A DNA stretch of 64,000 nucleotides, taken from assembly GCF_018812025.1 (NCBI RefSeq), contig NC_063065.1:31350642-31414641 (forward strand), in the 5' to 3' direction. The notes below the pieces were generated by a model that worked only from the letters and a program-made list of their open reading frames with translations, searched no databases and was not told where the DNA came from. Of the stretch, positions 1-10,731 are shown piece after piece; within the stretch, counting starts at the first letter, position 1; every line of letters starts with the position of its first letter. The DNA is from Megalobrama amblycephala. Lineage: Eukaryota; Chordata; Actinopteri; Cypriniformes; Xenocyprididae. A program made the translations under genes and the position numbers.

Positions 1-3000
1 GCGCACGATTTATCAAATCGAGGGAAGGAAATAGTAAATCGAGGGAAGGAAATAGGAATAGTAAATTGAGGGAAGGAAATAGTAAATTGAGGGAAGGAAA
101 TAGTAAATTGTGCGCACGATTTATCAAATCGAGGGAAGGAAATAGTAAATCGAGGGAAGGAAATAGGAAATAGTAAATTGAGGGAAGGAAATAGTAAATT
201 GAGGGAAGGAAATAGTAAATTGTGCGCACGATTTATCAAATCGAGGGAAGGAAATAGTAAATCGAGGGAAGGAAATAATAAATTGTGCGCACGATTTATC
301 AAATCGAGGGAAGGAAATAATAAATTGTGCGCACGATTTATCAAATCGAGGGAAGGAAATAGTAAATTGAGGGAAGGAAATAGTAAATTGTGCGCACGAT
401 TTATCAAATCGAGGGAAGGAAATAGTAAATCGAGGGAAGGAAATAGTAAATTGTGCGCACGATTTATCAAATCGAGGGAAGGAAATAATAAATTGTGCGC
501 ACGATTTATCAAATCGAGGGAAGGAAATAGTAAATTGAGGGAAGGAAATAGTAAATTGTGCGCACGATTTATCAAATCGAGGGAAGGAAATAGTAAATCG
601 AGGGAAGGAAATAGGAAATAGTAAATTGAGGGAAGGAAATAGTAAATTGAGGGAAGGAAATAGTAAATTGTGCGCACGATTTATCAAATCGAGGGAAGGA
701 AATAGTAAATCGAGGGAAGGAAATAGGAAATAGTAAATTGAGGAAGGAAATAGTAAATTGAGGGAAGGAAATAGTAAATTGTGCGCACGATTTATCAAAT
801 CGAGGGAAGGAAATAGTAAATCGAGGGAAGGAAATAGGAAATAGTAAATTGAGGGAAGGAAATAGTAAATTGAGGGAAGGAAATAGTAAATTGTGCGCAC
901 GATTTATCAAATCGAGGGAAGGAAATAGTAAATTGAGGGAAGGAAATAGGAAATAGTAAATTGAGGGAAGGAAATAGTAAATTGTGCGCACGATTTATCA
1001 AATCGAGGAAGGAAATAATAAATTGTGCGCACGATTTATCAAATCGAGGGAAGGAAATAGTAAATTGAGGGAAGGAAATAGTAAATTGTGCGCACGATTT
1101 ATCAAATCGAGGGAAGGAAATAGTAAATCGAGGGAAGGAAATAGTAAATTGAGGGAAGGAAATAGTAAATTGTGCGCACGATTTATCAAATCGAGGGAAG
1201 GAAATAGTAAATCGAGGGAAGGAAATAGGAAATAGTAAATTGAGGGAAGGAAATAGTAAATTGAGGGAAGGAAATAGTAAATTGTGCGCACGATTTATCA
1301 AATCGAGGGAAGGAAATAGTAAATCGAGGGAAGGAAATAGGAAATAGTAAATTGAGGGAAGGAAATAGTAAATTGAGGGAAGGAAATAGTAAATTGTGCG
1401 CACGATTTATCAAATCGAGGGAAGGAAATAGTAAATCGAGGGAAGGAAATAGGAAATAGTAAATTGAGGGAAGGAAATAGTAAATTGTGCGCACGATTTA
1501 TCAAATCGAGGAAGGAAATAATAAATTGTGCGCACGATTTATCAAATCGAGGGAAGGAAATAGTAAATTGAGGGAAGGAAATAGTAAATTGTGCGCACGA
1601 TTTATCAAATCGAGGGAAGGAAATAGTAAATCGAGGGAAGGAAATAGTAAATTGAGGGAAGGAAATAGTAAATTGTGCGCACGATTTATCAAATCGAGGG
1701 AAGGAAATAGTAAATTGAGGGAAGGAAATAGTAAATTGTGCGCACGATTTATCAAATCGAGGGAAGGAAATAGTAAATCGAGGGAAGGAAATAATAAATT
1801 GTGCGCACGATTTATCAAATCGAGGGAAGGAAATAATAAATTGTGCGCACGATTTATCAAATCGAGGGAAGGAAATAGTAAATTGAGGGAAGGAAATAGT
1901 AAATTGTGCGCACGATTTATCAAATCGAGGGAAGGAAATAGTAAATCGAGGGAAGGAAATAGTAAATTGTGCGCACGATTTATCAAATCGAGGGAAGGAA
2001 ATAGTAAATTGAGGGAAGGAAATAGTAAATTGTGCGCACGATTTATCAAATCGAGGGAAGGAAATAGTAAATCGAGGGAAGGAAATAGTAAATTGTGTGC
2101 ACGATTTATCAAATCGAGGGAAGGAAATAGTAAATCGAGGGAAGGAAATAGTAAATTGTGCGCACGATTTATCAAATCAAGGAAACGGAATAGTAAATTG
2201 AGAGAAGGAAATAGTAAATTGAGGGAAGGAAATAGTAAATTGTGCGCACGATTTATCAAATCGAGGGAAGGAAATAGTAAATTGAGGGAAGGAAATAGTA
2301 AATTGTGTGCACGATTTATCAAATCGAGGGAAGGAAATAGTAAATTGAGAGAAGGAAATAGTAAATTGAGGGAAGGAAATAGTAAATTGTGCGCACGATT
2401 TATCAAATCGAGGGAAGGAAATAGTAAATTGAGGGAAGGAAATAGTAAATTGTGCGCACGATTTATCAAATCGAGGGAAGGAAATAGTAAATCGAGGGAA
2501 GGAAATAGTAAATTGTGTGCACGATTTATCAAATCAAGGAAACGGAATAGTAAATTGAGAGAAGGAAATAGTAAATTGAGGGAAGGAAATAGTAAATTGT
2601 GCGCACGATTTATCAAATCAAGGAAACGGAATAGTAAATTGAGGGAAGGAAATAGTAAATTGTGCGCACGATTTATCAAATCAAGGAAACGGAATAGTAA
2701 ATCGAGGGAAGGAAATAGTAAATCGAGGGAAGGAAATAGTAAATTGTGCGCACGATTTATCAAATCAAGGAAACGGAATAGTAAATTGAGAGAAGGAAAT
2801 AGTAAATTGAGGAAGGAAATAGTAAATTGTGCGCACGATTTATCAAATCAAGGAAACGGAATAGTAAATTGAGAGAAGGAAATAGTAAATTGAGGGAAGG
2901 AAATAGTAAATTGTGCGCACGATTTATCAAATCAAGGAAACGGAATAGTAAATTGAGGGAAGGAAATAGTAAATTGTGCGCACGATTTATCAAATCGAGG

Positions 3001-3426
3001 GAAGGAAATAGTAAATCGAGGGAAGGAAATAGTAAATTGAGGGAAGGAAATAGTAAATTGTGCGCACGATTTATCAAATCGAGGGAAGGAAATAGTAAAT
3101 TGAGGGAAGGAAATAGTAAATTGTGCGCACGATTTATCAAATCGAGGGAAGGAAATAGTAAATCGAGGGAAGGAAATAGTAAATTGAGAGAAGGAAATAG
3201 TAAATTGTGCGCACGATTTATCAAATCGAGGGAAGGAAATAGTAAATTGAGAGAAGGAAATAGTAAATTGTGCGCACGATTTATCAAATCGAGGGAAGGA
3301 AATAGTAAATCGAGGGAAGGAAATAGTAAATTGAGAGAAGGAAATAGTAAATTGTGCGCACGATTTATCAAATCGAGGGAAGGAAATAGTAAATTGAGAG
3401 AAGGAAATAGTAAATTGTGCGCACTA
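1..3426. repeat. 21-bp minisatellite array (about 160 units), left end outside window
   Basis: The stretch is an almost pure tandem array of two interleaved 21-bp units. Unit A reads GAGGGAAGGAAATAGTAAAT plus C or T. Unit B starts with the palindrome GTGCGCAC and continues GATTTATCAAATC. One B unit follows every one to four A units. Variants are regional: an A unit extended by GGAAATAG occurs only before about 1460, and a diverged unit beginning AAGGAAACGG only at about 2178-2960. The array starts before base 1 and ends abruptly at the last TGCGCAC. It lies in the col21a1 intron downstream of the exon at 4039-4212. Because 21 is a multiple of 3, several frames on both strands stay open for up to 461 codons. 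These reading frames are by-products of the repeat period and I do not call them genes. Confidence 0.97.
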
Positions 3427-4038
3427 TTTTATTTATTTTTTTTACATGTCATGTGCGGGGCTCCGTACGTAAACAGAAACATATAGTGTCACTTAACATT
3501 GGAACTCATGGTAGGTCTGTTGTGATCTATTGTCTGCTAATGAAATGAAATGAAATGTACAGATGCAATACATCTGTCCCACTTAAGATATTTCTATAGA
3601 TAGTTTTAATAAAGGAATTGTTGGTGAACATTAAAAAGACCAATTCCTGCCCCACAGCCAATCAAATCAATGCAATTCTACAACAAAGTTTGTTTTTGTT
3701 CTTACCACAGAGTAGATTTCACATGCGGTCTCTCGCTCACTTTGATGTGGGTCACAATAAAGCCTCAGTTTCTGAATTTCTGTCTGTGGCGGTCAATGAG
3801 AAATGACAAAAACAACAACAACAACATCATTTAGGCTTCTCTAAAACGGTTATAACAAACAGATGATTGAGCCGTATGTCTATATCAATCACTATTTTGT
3901 GATGTTAGGAGTTTCCTCAAACAAAAGCAGCACACGACTACGACCCGTACGCACTATATTTTAAAAGCAGCCATACAAGAATATTGCAGTTTACTTTGGC
4001 TGCCAGAGTTCAGTTATACAACAGGAAGCTATTCTTAC
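3427..4038 (-). other. col21a1 intron sequence between the minisatellite and the TSPN exon
   Basis: This is AT-rich single-copy-looking DNA with a short (AAATG)n-like run near 3540 and a (CAA)n-like run near 3810. I searched the minus strand for the next TSPN exon, which should end in a cysteine-bearing segment, and found no convincing one. The intron therefore runs off the left edge. Confidence 0.6.
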
Positions 4039-4212
4039 AGGAAGTGTAGCGTCAGAGCCAAAGCGCTTGGAAATCTGAGTCTTCCCGTTGATGTAGATGG
4101 GCACAGCAGCTCCCAGAGCCTCGTCTTGGATCTGCTGGTCATCCAGGAAACAGGTGACGTGGCTGGGTTTAACCAGAACCTTCAGCTGGTGCCAGCTTCC
4201 ATCGAAAAGAGC
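4039..4212 (-). CDS. col21a1: Collagen alpha-1(XXI) chain, TSPN/laminin-G exon (internal exon, 58 codons)
   Basis: This is the fourth coding exon seen on the minus strand. The acceptor CTTGCAG ends at 4213 and the donor GTAAGA begins at 4038; both ends are phase 0. It encodes the second half of the thrombospondin-N/laminin-G-like domain: ALFDGSWHQLKVLV, a DDQQIQ turn, then a strand ending INGKTQISKRFGSDATLP. FDxxWHQ, DDQQI and ING(K/Q)TQI are family positions shared with collagen XXI. Type XXI collagen is a secreted extracellular-matrix protein related to the FACIT group, and this domain sits between VWA and the triple helix. Frame and length fit the previous exon exactly. No stop or frameshift is present. 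Confidence 0.9.
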
Positions 4213-4867
4213 CTGCAAGATACTTCAGACACTGAGGAGCTGGTTTGTGTTCATTTGAGATACATTGAAAAGATAAATAAACACTAAAAGGTGTGCACAC
4301 ACAAAAAAAAAAATCAGCTTTTTCATTTGACACGAATGTCACAGGAGTCAGACAATTTTCCAAAACAAGCTGTTCTGCATGAATGAGGGGCTATGATGGA
4401 GGAAAATAGCTCAATTATGCAAAAAACATCACACAGAACCACTTGGTTTTGGCATTAAGAGCATAAGAAGACATGGAACAGGAACTCTGAAAACATTTCT
4501 GAGAATTTTTTTATTATTTAAATGTATAAGTGAGCAGCTTTAGTGGAAAAAGCGTCATGGGACTTTGAACAGGAAATTTCAGCTAGTACAAAATCATAGT
4601 CACGGTTTTAAAAGGAAATGTCATAAAGCAGGTTATTTCTACATCATTATTCCGCCAAAACAGGTGTGTGGTGACTTCTGTTTAAAGTCACCATGAAATC
4701 AAAATTGACAGTTTTCTCCGTGCACATCATTTTTGTGTTAAATTCATGTTCCTTCTATTCTTGAATCAGAATATCTTCCCCTCCCTCTTGCAGCATCTCT
4801 TCTCTTCACTCGGCTTGTATAATATGAGAATGCTGTAAAGAATAAGTTACTGGTAAATTTCACTAAC
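4213..4867 (-). other. col21a1 intron (655 bp)
   Basis: This short intron between the two TSPN exons has GTTAGT at its 5' end and CTTGCAG at its 3' end on the minus strand. I see no recognisable repeat or RNA gene in it. Confidence 0.75.
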
Positions 4868-5079
4868 CTCAATGCCTCGTGCATCAAAAGTAGCCATCTG
4901 TTCCTCATTAACCATGTTTGTGGTAGTGAAGCTGACCGATTTGTCCAGTCCGTTCAGTGTGACAGCGGCCTGAATCTGTCCATCTTTAGACAGAACCCTC
5001 CACAGGTCAAACTTCTCCCTGCTTGAAGGCCCTTTCAGCCTCAGAGTCGACACAAACACATAGGAGGGAGGGAGGCCTT
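4868..5079 (-). CDS. col21a1: Collagen alpha-1(XXI) chain, TSPN exon (internal, 212 nt)
   Basis: This is the third coding exon seen. The acceptor TTTTCCAG precedes 5079, and the exon supplies the last two bases of a codon begun upstream. The donor is GAG|GTTAGT at 4868/4867, ending in phase 0. It encodes GLPPSYVFVSTLRLKG, then FDLWRVLSKDGQIQAAVTLN and SFTTTNMVNEEQMATFD. The YVFVST strand, the (F/I)WDLWR-like motif and VTLNG are characteristic of the laminin-G-like domain of collagen XXI. It joins in frame to the exon at 4039-4212 to give FDARGIE|ALFDGSWHQ, with the spacing I expect from the vertebrate homologue. The protein is secreted and this domain should be extracellular. Confidence 0.92.
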
Positions 5080-5271
5080 CTGGAAAAATTTCCCTTTAAA
5101 ACAATAATAAAACATCTATTAGGCAGACAAATATGCATAATAGAACACACGCAATTAGATTTGCACAATAAAAACCATCAACTAAAAAAAACATTACATT
5201 TTCAGGAGCTCTAAAAAGTGATTTAAAAAGTGTCAGAACCACCGATTATTACATATTAAACACTTTTAAAT

Positions 5272-6723
5272 CAGTGTTGGAGTAGAGCATTACAAATAAC
5301 ATGTATGATGCATTTTTTTTAATGTAACAAGTAATGCATTGTTTTTCAAACTCCTCCTAGGCCGTTGTTTAGATTTTCACAAAATTTAACCAGATCATCT
5401 TCAGACCTTGTCGACAAAAAGTTATGGAATTTGAGTCGATTCGTCAAACTGTTTTAAAAAAACGTGCAAACGAATTATACATAGCGCTTGCAAAAATAGA
5501 CATAAGGCTCTATCGTATTCAGACCAAACTTGGTCCATGTCATCACAAGCATGACCTGAGGTTACATGCAGTGCCACCTACTGGTCCGGAGATACGAAAA
5601 ATGGCTATTTTTGTTTATAAATAACTTCTGAATGGTTTGTCCAAAAATCATAAAAGTGGCCTAGTTAGATTCGGGGTGTCATGATATGTCCCATATCGGC
5701 CATTTTGGACATAGGCTATTTTGAATTTTGTCGCAAAATGCTGTATTTTATGAATGCATGAAGGTATCATTATGAAACTCGGTATGGGTCATCGGCACGT
5801 TGCCCTGAAGGAGTCTGATAAGTTTTGATCCAGCGCCACCCAGTAGTAAAATCAAATATTCAAATGCTTATAACTTTTGACTAATTTTCATGGGAGTCAT
5901 CTCCTTGGATTTCCCAATCCTTGCCGAGTCCAACGATACCAAACATGCTAGGTTTGCCTTATGGTTAGTGCAACGTTGTGATTAAGCGTTAAAACAACTT
6001 TCGCCAATATCTTCAAAACCATTAGTCCAATTGAGACGAAACCACCATAGGAAATTCGAAAACATACGCTAATGGCTAAATGTCAACATTTTGATAGTAA
6101 GAGCCAAAAAACAATGCAAACAAAGTTGGCCATGGGTAATATTTTATGTCCTCAAATGTCTATAACTTCAAAATGAAATTAAATATTTTCACCAAATTTA
6201 ATTGAACAAAACATGAAATTGGCCTCAAATACAGTACTGATTCAAAAGTGACATGAGGTATCTATGTTTTAGATGCTATTATGACATTGTTGGTCTGCTG
6301 CTTGTTTGCTTCTCTTGTGTTTGGCCCCTTAATTGCTGCTTGCAGCTATATTTATTATTATTATAATATATTTACACATTAATATTGGAGTTACTTTTTT
6401 TTAGTTAATGCATGTTACTTTTCAGTTGAATTAATTTGCTTAAGCATTTTATAAACTACTGAATTAAAAATCTCTTCTCCATAACGTGGGCACTTAGACA
6501 TGAGTAGAATATAATAATATTCTATGTGTATTTTTAAAAGAAAGGTGTATGTACAGTAATATTGGCGATGTTAATCAAAACACTTGCAAAAAGAAAAAAA
6601 GTATCTGCCAGGTTAGCAAAAACTAACTCAAAAGGAATGTAACTTAACATAAGTTGTTAGTTTTTAAGGGAGTAACACAATACTGTAATGCATTACATTT
6701 AAAAGTAACTTTCCCCAACACTG
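5272..6723. mobile_element. hAT-like non-autonomous element interrupted by a second element
   Basis: Inverted ends CAGTGTTGG (5272) and CCCCAACACTG (ending 6723) are followed inward by the GTTACTTTT / AATGCATTACA subterminal pattern seen in fish hAT-type MITEs. There is no transposase frame. The flanking 8-mers (TTTTAAAT and ATTATGAA) do not match, so either the duplication has decayed or the ends are off by a few bases. It occupies most of the col21a1 intron between 5080 and 6757. Its right end is only about 35 bp from the splice donor of the upstream exon. Confidence 0.6.
5345..6365. mobile_element. Nested non-autonomous repeat of about 1 kb
   Basis: A block begins near ACTCCTCCTAGGCCGTTG and ends near TTGCTGCTTGCAGCTATA followed by a (TTA)n tail. 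I recognise this family as a very common interspersed cyprinid repeat. It splits the hAT-like element around it, so it is the younger insertion. The boundaries are approximate. No coding frame longer than 66 codons is present and I assign it to no superfamily. Confidence 0.55.
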
Positions 6724-6757
6724 ATTATGAAGATCAAAATTAGCATTAGGTTTAAAC

Positions 6758-6928
6758 CCAACCTTGTGTTTTCAGTGATGTCAGTGCTCTTGTCTATCAG
6801 ATACGCCGCCTCTGACAGTAATGAGCCATGTATCTTCTTAGCTTTCTGATGGATCTTCATGCCCAACATCAGCTCAAAGCCTTTTTCATCACGGGACGCC
6901 ACAGGGATACGTGTGGGACATACAGATT
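6758..6928 (-). CDS. col21a1: Collagen alpha-1(XXI) chain, VWA-TSPN linker exon (171 nt)
   Basis: This is the second coding exon seen, phase 1 at both ends. The acceptor is GCGGCAG|AA. Its first two bases complete a Glu codon, giving E-SVCPTRIPVASRDEKGFEL followed by MLGMKIHQKAKK. The CPTRIPVA(A/S)RDE(R/K)GF signature is what separates collagen XXI from its VWA-TSPN relative collagen XXII. The 3' end is less certain. The only donor that keeps phase with the next exon is a weak GTTTAA at 6757, giving TRL-E-GLPPSY. A second GT four bases upstream (AG|GTTGGG) would break the frame. The second half of the exon is divergent, which is normal for this linker. Confidence 0.82.
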
Positions 6929-7916
6929 CTGCCGCGGGACATAATTTCAAACGCATTACCACACACAAATCGGAGGATTGAATCAGAAGCTTTCAAACCA
7001 GCAAATTCGTTTTATTTTTAATCTCGTCTCAATTTTCATTCAATCAATATGTATTGTGATTGAACTAAACATGATAATCATGTACAATCCAGCTATTTCC
7101 CAGGAAAGGTTGAAAGCATATTTCACAACAAACCCCAGAAAAGTTCAAACAACCCAGTGATTGGGTTGTTTTAACCCAGCGGTTGGGTTAAATGTTTGCT
7201 CAACCTGTTGCGTAGTTTTATTTATCCCAGCTATTGTTTAAAAATTACTGTATTGTTGCTTAAAATGAACCCATGGTATGTTGGAAATTATCATTTATTA
7301 TTATGTTTAATAAATGAACATTTATTAATAAGTTTAATAAATAACAGTTAAACAATAAACATTTATTAAATTGCTTATTAATTCACCTTTTGATTATTAT
7401 TGTTGCCTCTATGTGTCTGATTTTTAATGTCCAACTTATTTTGGGTTCATTTTAAACAAGTTGGGTTAAATAAAAATGCCCAGCACATTGGGCAAACATT
7501 AAACCCAACCGTTGAGTTAATGTCAAAAAAGAGCCAAAGGTAACAGTGGCAAAGAAACCCAAACTCCATCAGGTGACAGAAATGGAGAAAATATGGACAG
7601 TAAATGTTTGTAATTACTTTCGGTTGGAGAAAGCAGACTCCTGTCACTATTAACATCTACTCTAACCATCCAAACCAGAGCTGCCAGCTGGATCGTGGTT
7701 GGCACATGCCACATCTGGTTCCTTTTCCTAGTTCCTCCCTACCATGGCATCATGCCGCTGGTTTGGCCCATGAGCTCTGTGGCTTTCCTTGTCACTGGGC
7801 ATGAATGGACTGTGGTATTTTAGTGGTTCACGGTTCTTTTAAGAACAGGAGAGGACTGGTAATGCCAAAACTAGTATTAATGTTTATGGGCTTGCTCACA
7901 CGCATGTGAATCTTAC
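6929..7916 (-). other. col21a1 intron (988 bp) containing a MITE
   Basis: This intron lies between the VWA exon and the linker exon. It contains the GGGTTAAA-type MITE at about 7143-7520. Next to it, about 7525-7600, is a short segment (GAGCCAAAGGTAACAGTGGC...) that resembles a recurring fish repeat. The rest looks unique. Confidence 0.65.
7143..7520. mobile_element. MITE, GGGTTAAAACAACCC family (decayed ends)
   Basis: Terminal inverted segments AACCCAGCGGTTGGGTTAAA (left) and TTAAACCCAACCGTTGAGTT (right) flank an AT-rich core with the family's AACAATAAACATTTATTAA stretch. The outermost CACTCTAAAAAATG terminus is missing on both sides. It is the same family as the copies at 25658-26100, 38605-39108, 39770-42225 and 42858-45184. 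Confidence 0.75.
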
Positions 7917-8474
7917 CCTCGCACAGCTTCTGTTCCATAGCGTCACGGATACGGTCGATATTGGTGTAGTCCTCCGCGTAAAGCACATAATCCCCCTCTG
8001 GCTTGTTGGCGATGGTCACCAGCTCTGAAGTGGTGATCTCCGTGCCAACACCCACCGCAAACACTTTAATCCCTTGTGCTCGCGCCTCAATGCTCGCGTC
8101 CGTAACGTCATCCTGCGACTTTCCGTCAGTCACCACCACAGCGATACGGTTCTTCACGTCATTTCGTTGCGAAGACGCAAAGACGTGGTCCACGGCAAAC
8201 TTGATGGCGCGGCCTGTCTGCGTGTTTCCACCTAAATAGCTGATATCCTCAATGGCTTTAATGAGATCTTGAGTGGTCTTGTGGAGACCGAGAGGGATCT
8301 CCAACCTGGGCGTGTCGCTGTATTGTACTACACCGATCTGTGAGTAGTGTGAACTAACATCGAAGCCACTGGTGACATTGACCAACCAGAGCTTGGCTGT
8401 TTCGAAGTCCTCATCTCCCACACTCCAGGAGCCGTCCATGATGTAGACCAGGTCATTCACAGCAGTGCTGCAGC
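7917..8474 (-). CDS. col21a1: Collagen alpha-1(XXI) chain, VWA-domain exon (558 nt)
   Basis: This exon carries a complete von Willebrand factor A domain, preceded by acceptor TTCTGCAG and followed by donor GAGG|GTAAGA, phase 1 at both ends. Reading the minus strand from 8474 it gives CSTAVNDLVYIMDGSWSVG. The metal-ion-dependent adhesion site is intact: DGSWS (the DxSxS motif), the Thr in GGNTQTGRAI, and the Asp in VVVTDGKSQDD. The domain closes with IRDAMEQKLCE. VWA domains of fibril-associated collagens bind matrix or collagen ligands extracellularly. The upstream exon with start codon and signal peptide was not found. An apparent start at the internal ATG at 8460 is not the true start, since the frame opens directly from the splice acceptor. 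Confidence 0.95.
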
Positions 8475-8520
8475 CTGCAGAATAGGGACAAGAACTGGGC
8501 TAGAACTAAATACCACATGT

Positions 8521-10213
8521 ACCCCTTTTCCACCAAGGCAGTTTGAGTGCTGGTTCAGTGCCAGAGCCTAGTTTCAAATCAGTTCGACACCCAAAGTACC
8601 AGATCTGAAGAGATGGTCCTCACTGCAGAACACAAGATCCAGGGGGTGGGGTTGGATCTAGATCCAACTCCTTGCACTTTACATATCTCTAAACCTACCT
8701 GTCTCCGCCCCCCAGATCTAAACCTACCCATCTCCACCTCTTGGATCTGGATCCAACTCCTCCCACTTTACATATCCCTAAACCTACCTGTCTCCGCCCC
8801 CCAGATCTAAACCTACCCATCTCCACCCCTTGGATCTGGATCCAAGTCCTCCCACTTTACATATCCCTAAACCTACCTGTCTCCGCCCCCCAGATCTAAA
8901 CCTACCCATCTCCACCTCTTGGATCTGGATCCAACTCCTCCCACTTTACATATCCCTAAACCTACCTGTCTCCGCCCCCCAGATCTAAACCTATCCATCT
9001 CCACCCCTTGGATCTGGATCCAAGTCCTCCCACTTTACATATCCCTAAACCTACCTGTCTCCGCCCCCCAGATCTAAACCTACCCATCTCCACCCCTTGG
9101 ATCTGGATCCAAGTCCTCCCACTTTACATATCCCTAAACCTACCTGTCTCCGCCCCCCAGATCTAAACCTACCCATCTCCACCCCTTGGATCTGGATCCA
9201 AGTCCTCCCACTTTACATATCCCTAAACCTACCTGTCTCCGCCCCCCAGATCTAAACCTACCCATCTCCACCCCTTGGATCTGGATCCAAGTCCTCCCAC
9301 TTTACATATCCCTAAACCTACCTGTCTCCGCCCCCCAGATCTAAACCTACCCATCTCCACCTCTTGGATCTGGATCCAACTCCTCCCACTTTACATATTC
9401 CTAAACCTACCTGTCTCCGCCCCCCAGATCTAAACCTATCCATCTCCACCCCTTGCATCTGGATCCAACTCCTCCCACTTTACATATCCCTTAACCTACC
9501 CGACTCTGCCTCCTGGATCTCGAGTGTTCTGCAGTGAGAGGCTACTGGATCCGAACCAGGAAAAGTGGTTCGTAAGTAGCACCAAAACATTGCTGGTCTA
9601 GAAGTAAGAACCGCTTGCGTCAGGGGCTGGGGGCGGGGTTACCGTGACCAACAAGACAAACAGACACTTGTGACTATCATTTTTGAAATAGCAGCTAATC
9701 GAGCTAATAGCATCTCGATTGTAATCTCCGTCTATACAAATTACGGCGAGCTGCACGAACACATTGGATTCCCCGTGTTTGGATGCCGATGTAGGTTCGC
9801 AAGGCCATGAGCATCAATAAAAACGCAATGTTCGCCATTGTTGATGGAAGGCCTGTTCGAGAAACATTGGCACTGCACGGACCGATCGGCGTATGACATC
9901 GAAGTGCCGCGGGAGCGTTTGGAGAGAATACGACTCCTTGTGCTTTTGGATTGCTTTCGCAGTGCTTTGGTGTCATGCGCCGATCAGTCTGTGCGAAGCC
10001 AATGCATCTCGAACAAGCCTAGTGTGTTTGGTGCTGCTGCACTAGTGTTGCTGGGAAAGATGAGGCGAATACAGTGACATAAGACCTGGTTCTGTGTTGG
10101 CTCTCTAGCCCGTTGAAAGGCAAACCGGTTCTTAGAAGGCTCGTCAGTCGAACCAACTCAGAACCAGCAATGGCTCTGAACTAGCACCCGGTTCATGCTG
10201 GTGGAAAAGGGGT
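8521..10213. mobile_element. TIR element (TACCCCTTTTCCACCA ends) carrying an internal minisatellite
   Basis: Perfect 16-bp inverted ends, TACCCCTTTTCCACCA at 8520 and TGGTGGAAAAGGGGTA ending 10214, enclose 1.7 kb. Further inward both sides keep 'TTCAGTGCCAGAGCC' / 'GGCTCTGAACTAG'-type matches. The outer TA on both sides could be a TA target duplication. The family is not identified. The right half has two overlapping opposite-strand frames of 80-90 codons (9704-9976 minus, 9838-10077 plus) that I could not assign to a transposase. The left half is occupied by the 89-bp tandem repeat. It sits immediately upstream of the col21a1 VWA exon. Confidence 0.75.
8620..9500. repeat. 89-bp minisatellite (about 9-10 units)
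   Basis: The unit runs GGATCTGGATCCAA(C/G)TCCTC, CCACTTTACATATCCCTAAA, CCTACCTGTCTCCGCCCCCC, AGATCTAAACCTACCCATCT, CCACC(C/T)CTT. GGATCTGGATCC recurs at 8743, 8832, 8921, 9010, 9099, 9188, 9277 and 9366, an exact 89-bp period. Units differ mainly at two positions (AACTCC or AAGTCC; CACCTC or CACCCC), and the two types are interspersed. The array lies entirely inside the TIR element at 8521-10213. Confidence 0.96.
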
Positions 10214-10731
10214 AATAGAGAGTGACAAATAGCCACCTATCAAACTCAAAGTGTTACATTTCAAATTTAGGTTTTGTTCCAAAACTAAAGCCAGAAGTAT
10301 ACTTAACATTTTACGCGTACGCGAGGGTCAGCGTACAGTGCGCGTGACGCAAATTTAGTCATCAGAAGAGTACCCTATTCCTGGGGGGGGACTCAATTTC
10401 TCACCACATTTGTCTGTTCTGTTTATGCAGTTTTTCTTCAACTATATAATGCACATGTGTGACTTATAAAAATCCAGCGGTGCATGTACAGTATGCGCGT
10501 ACTTTGTAGGCATTCATTTTATATTTCAAGCATGTTGTTTGTGCACTTAATGTAATAAGTGAAATAGGTTATAATTAATCAAGACATCACGAAAACAACT
10601 TTTGATCAGGCATTACCGCCTGGGTCCTAAAGGAGACCTAATTCCTGGGGGGGGACTCGATTTCACATGCAAGCTACAGCGACAATAGATAAGAGATTGT
10701 GTGAAGAAGTTAGAAAGTACCATCATTTGTA

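Noticed and set aside
1487..2872. 461-codon open frame (and a 420-codon frame on the other strand) in the 21-bp array
   Set aside because: Seven-residue periodic frames arise automatically because the unit is 21 bp without stops. There is no start context, splice signals or complexity, and both strands are open at once.
7917..8474. VWA exon as collagen XXII, matrilin or collagen XII/XIV
   Set aside because: The next exon has the collagen XXI-type ESVCPTRIPVASRDEKGF linker and a single VWA followed directly by TSPN. Types XII/XIV have several VWA and FN3 domains, and matrilins have EGF repeats.
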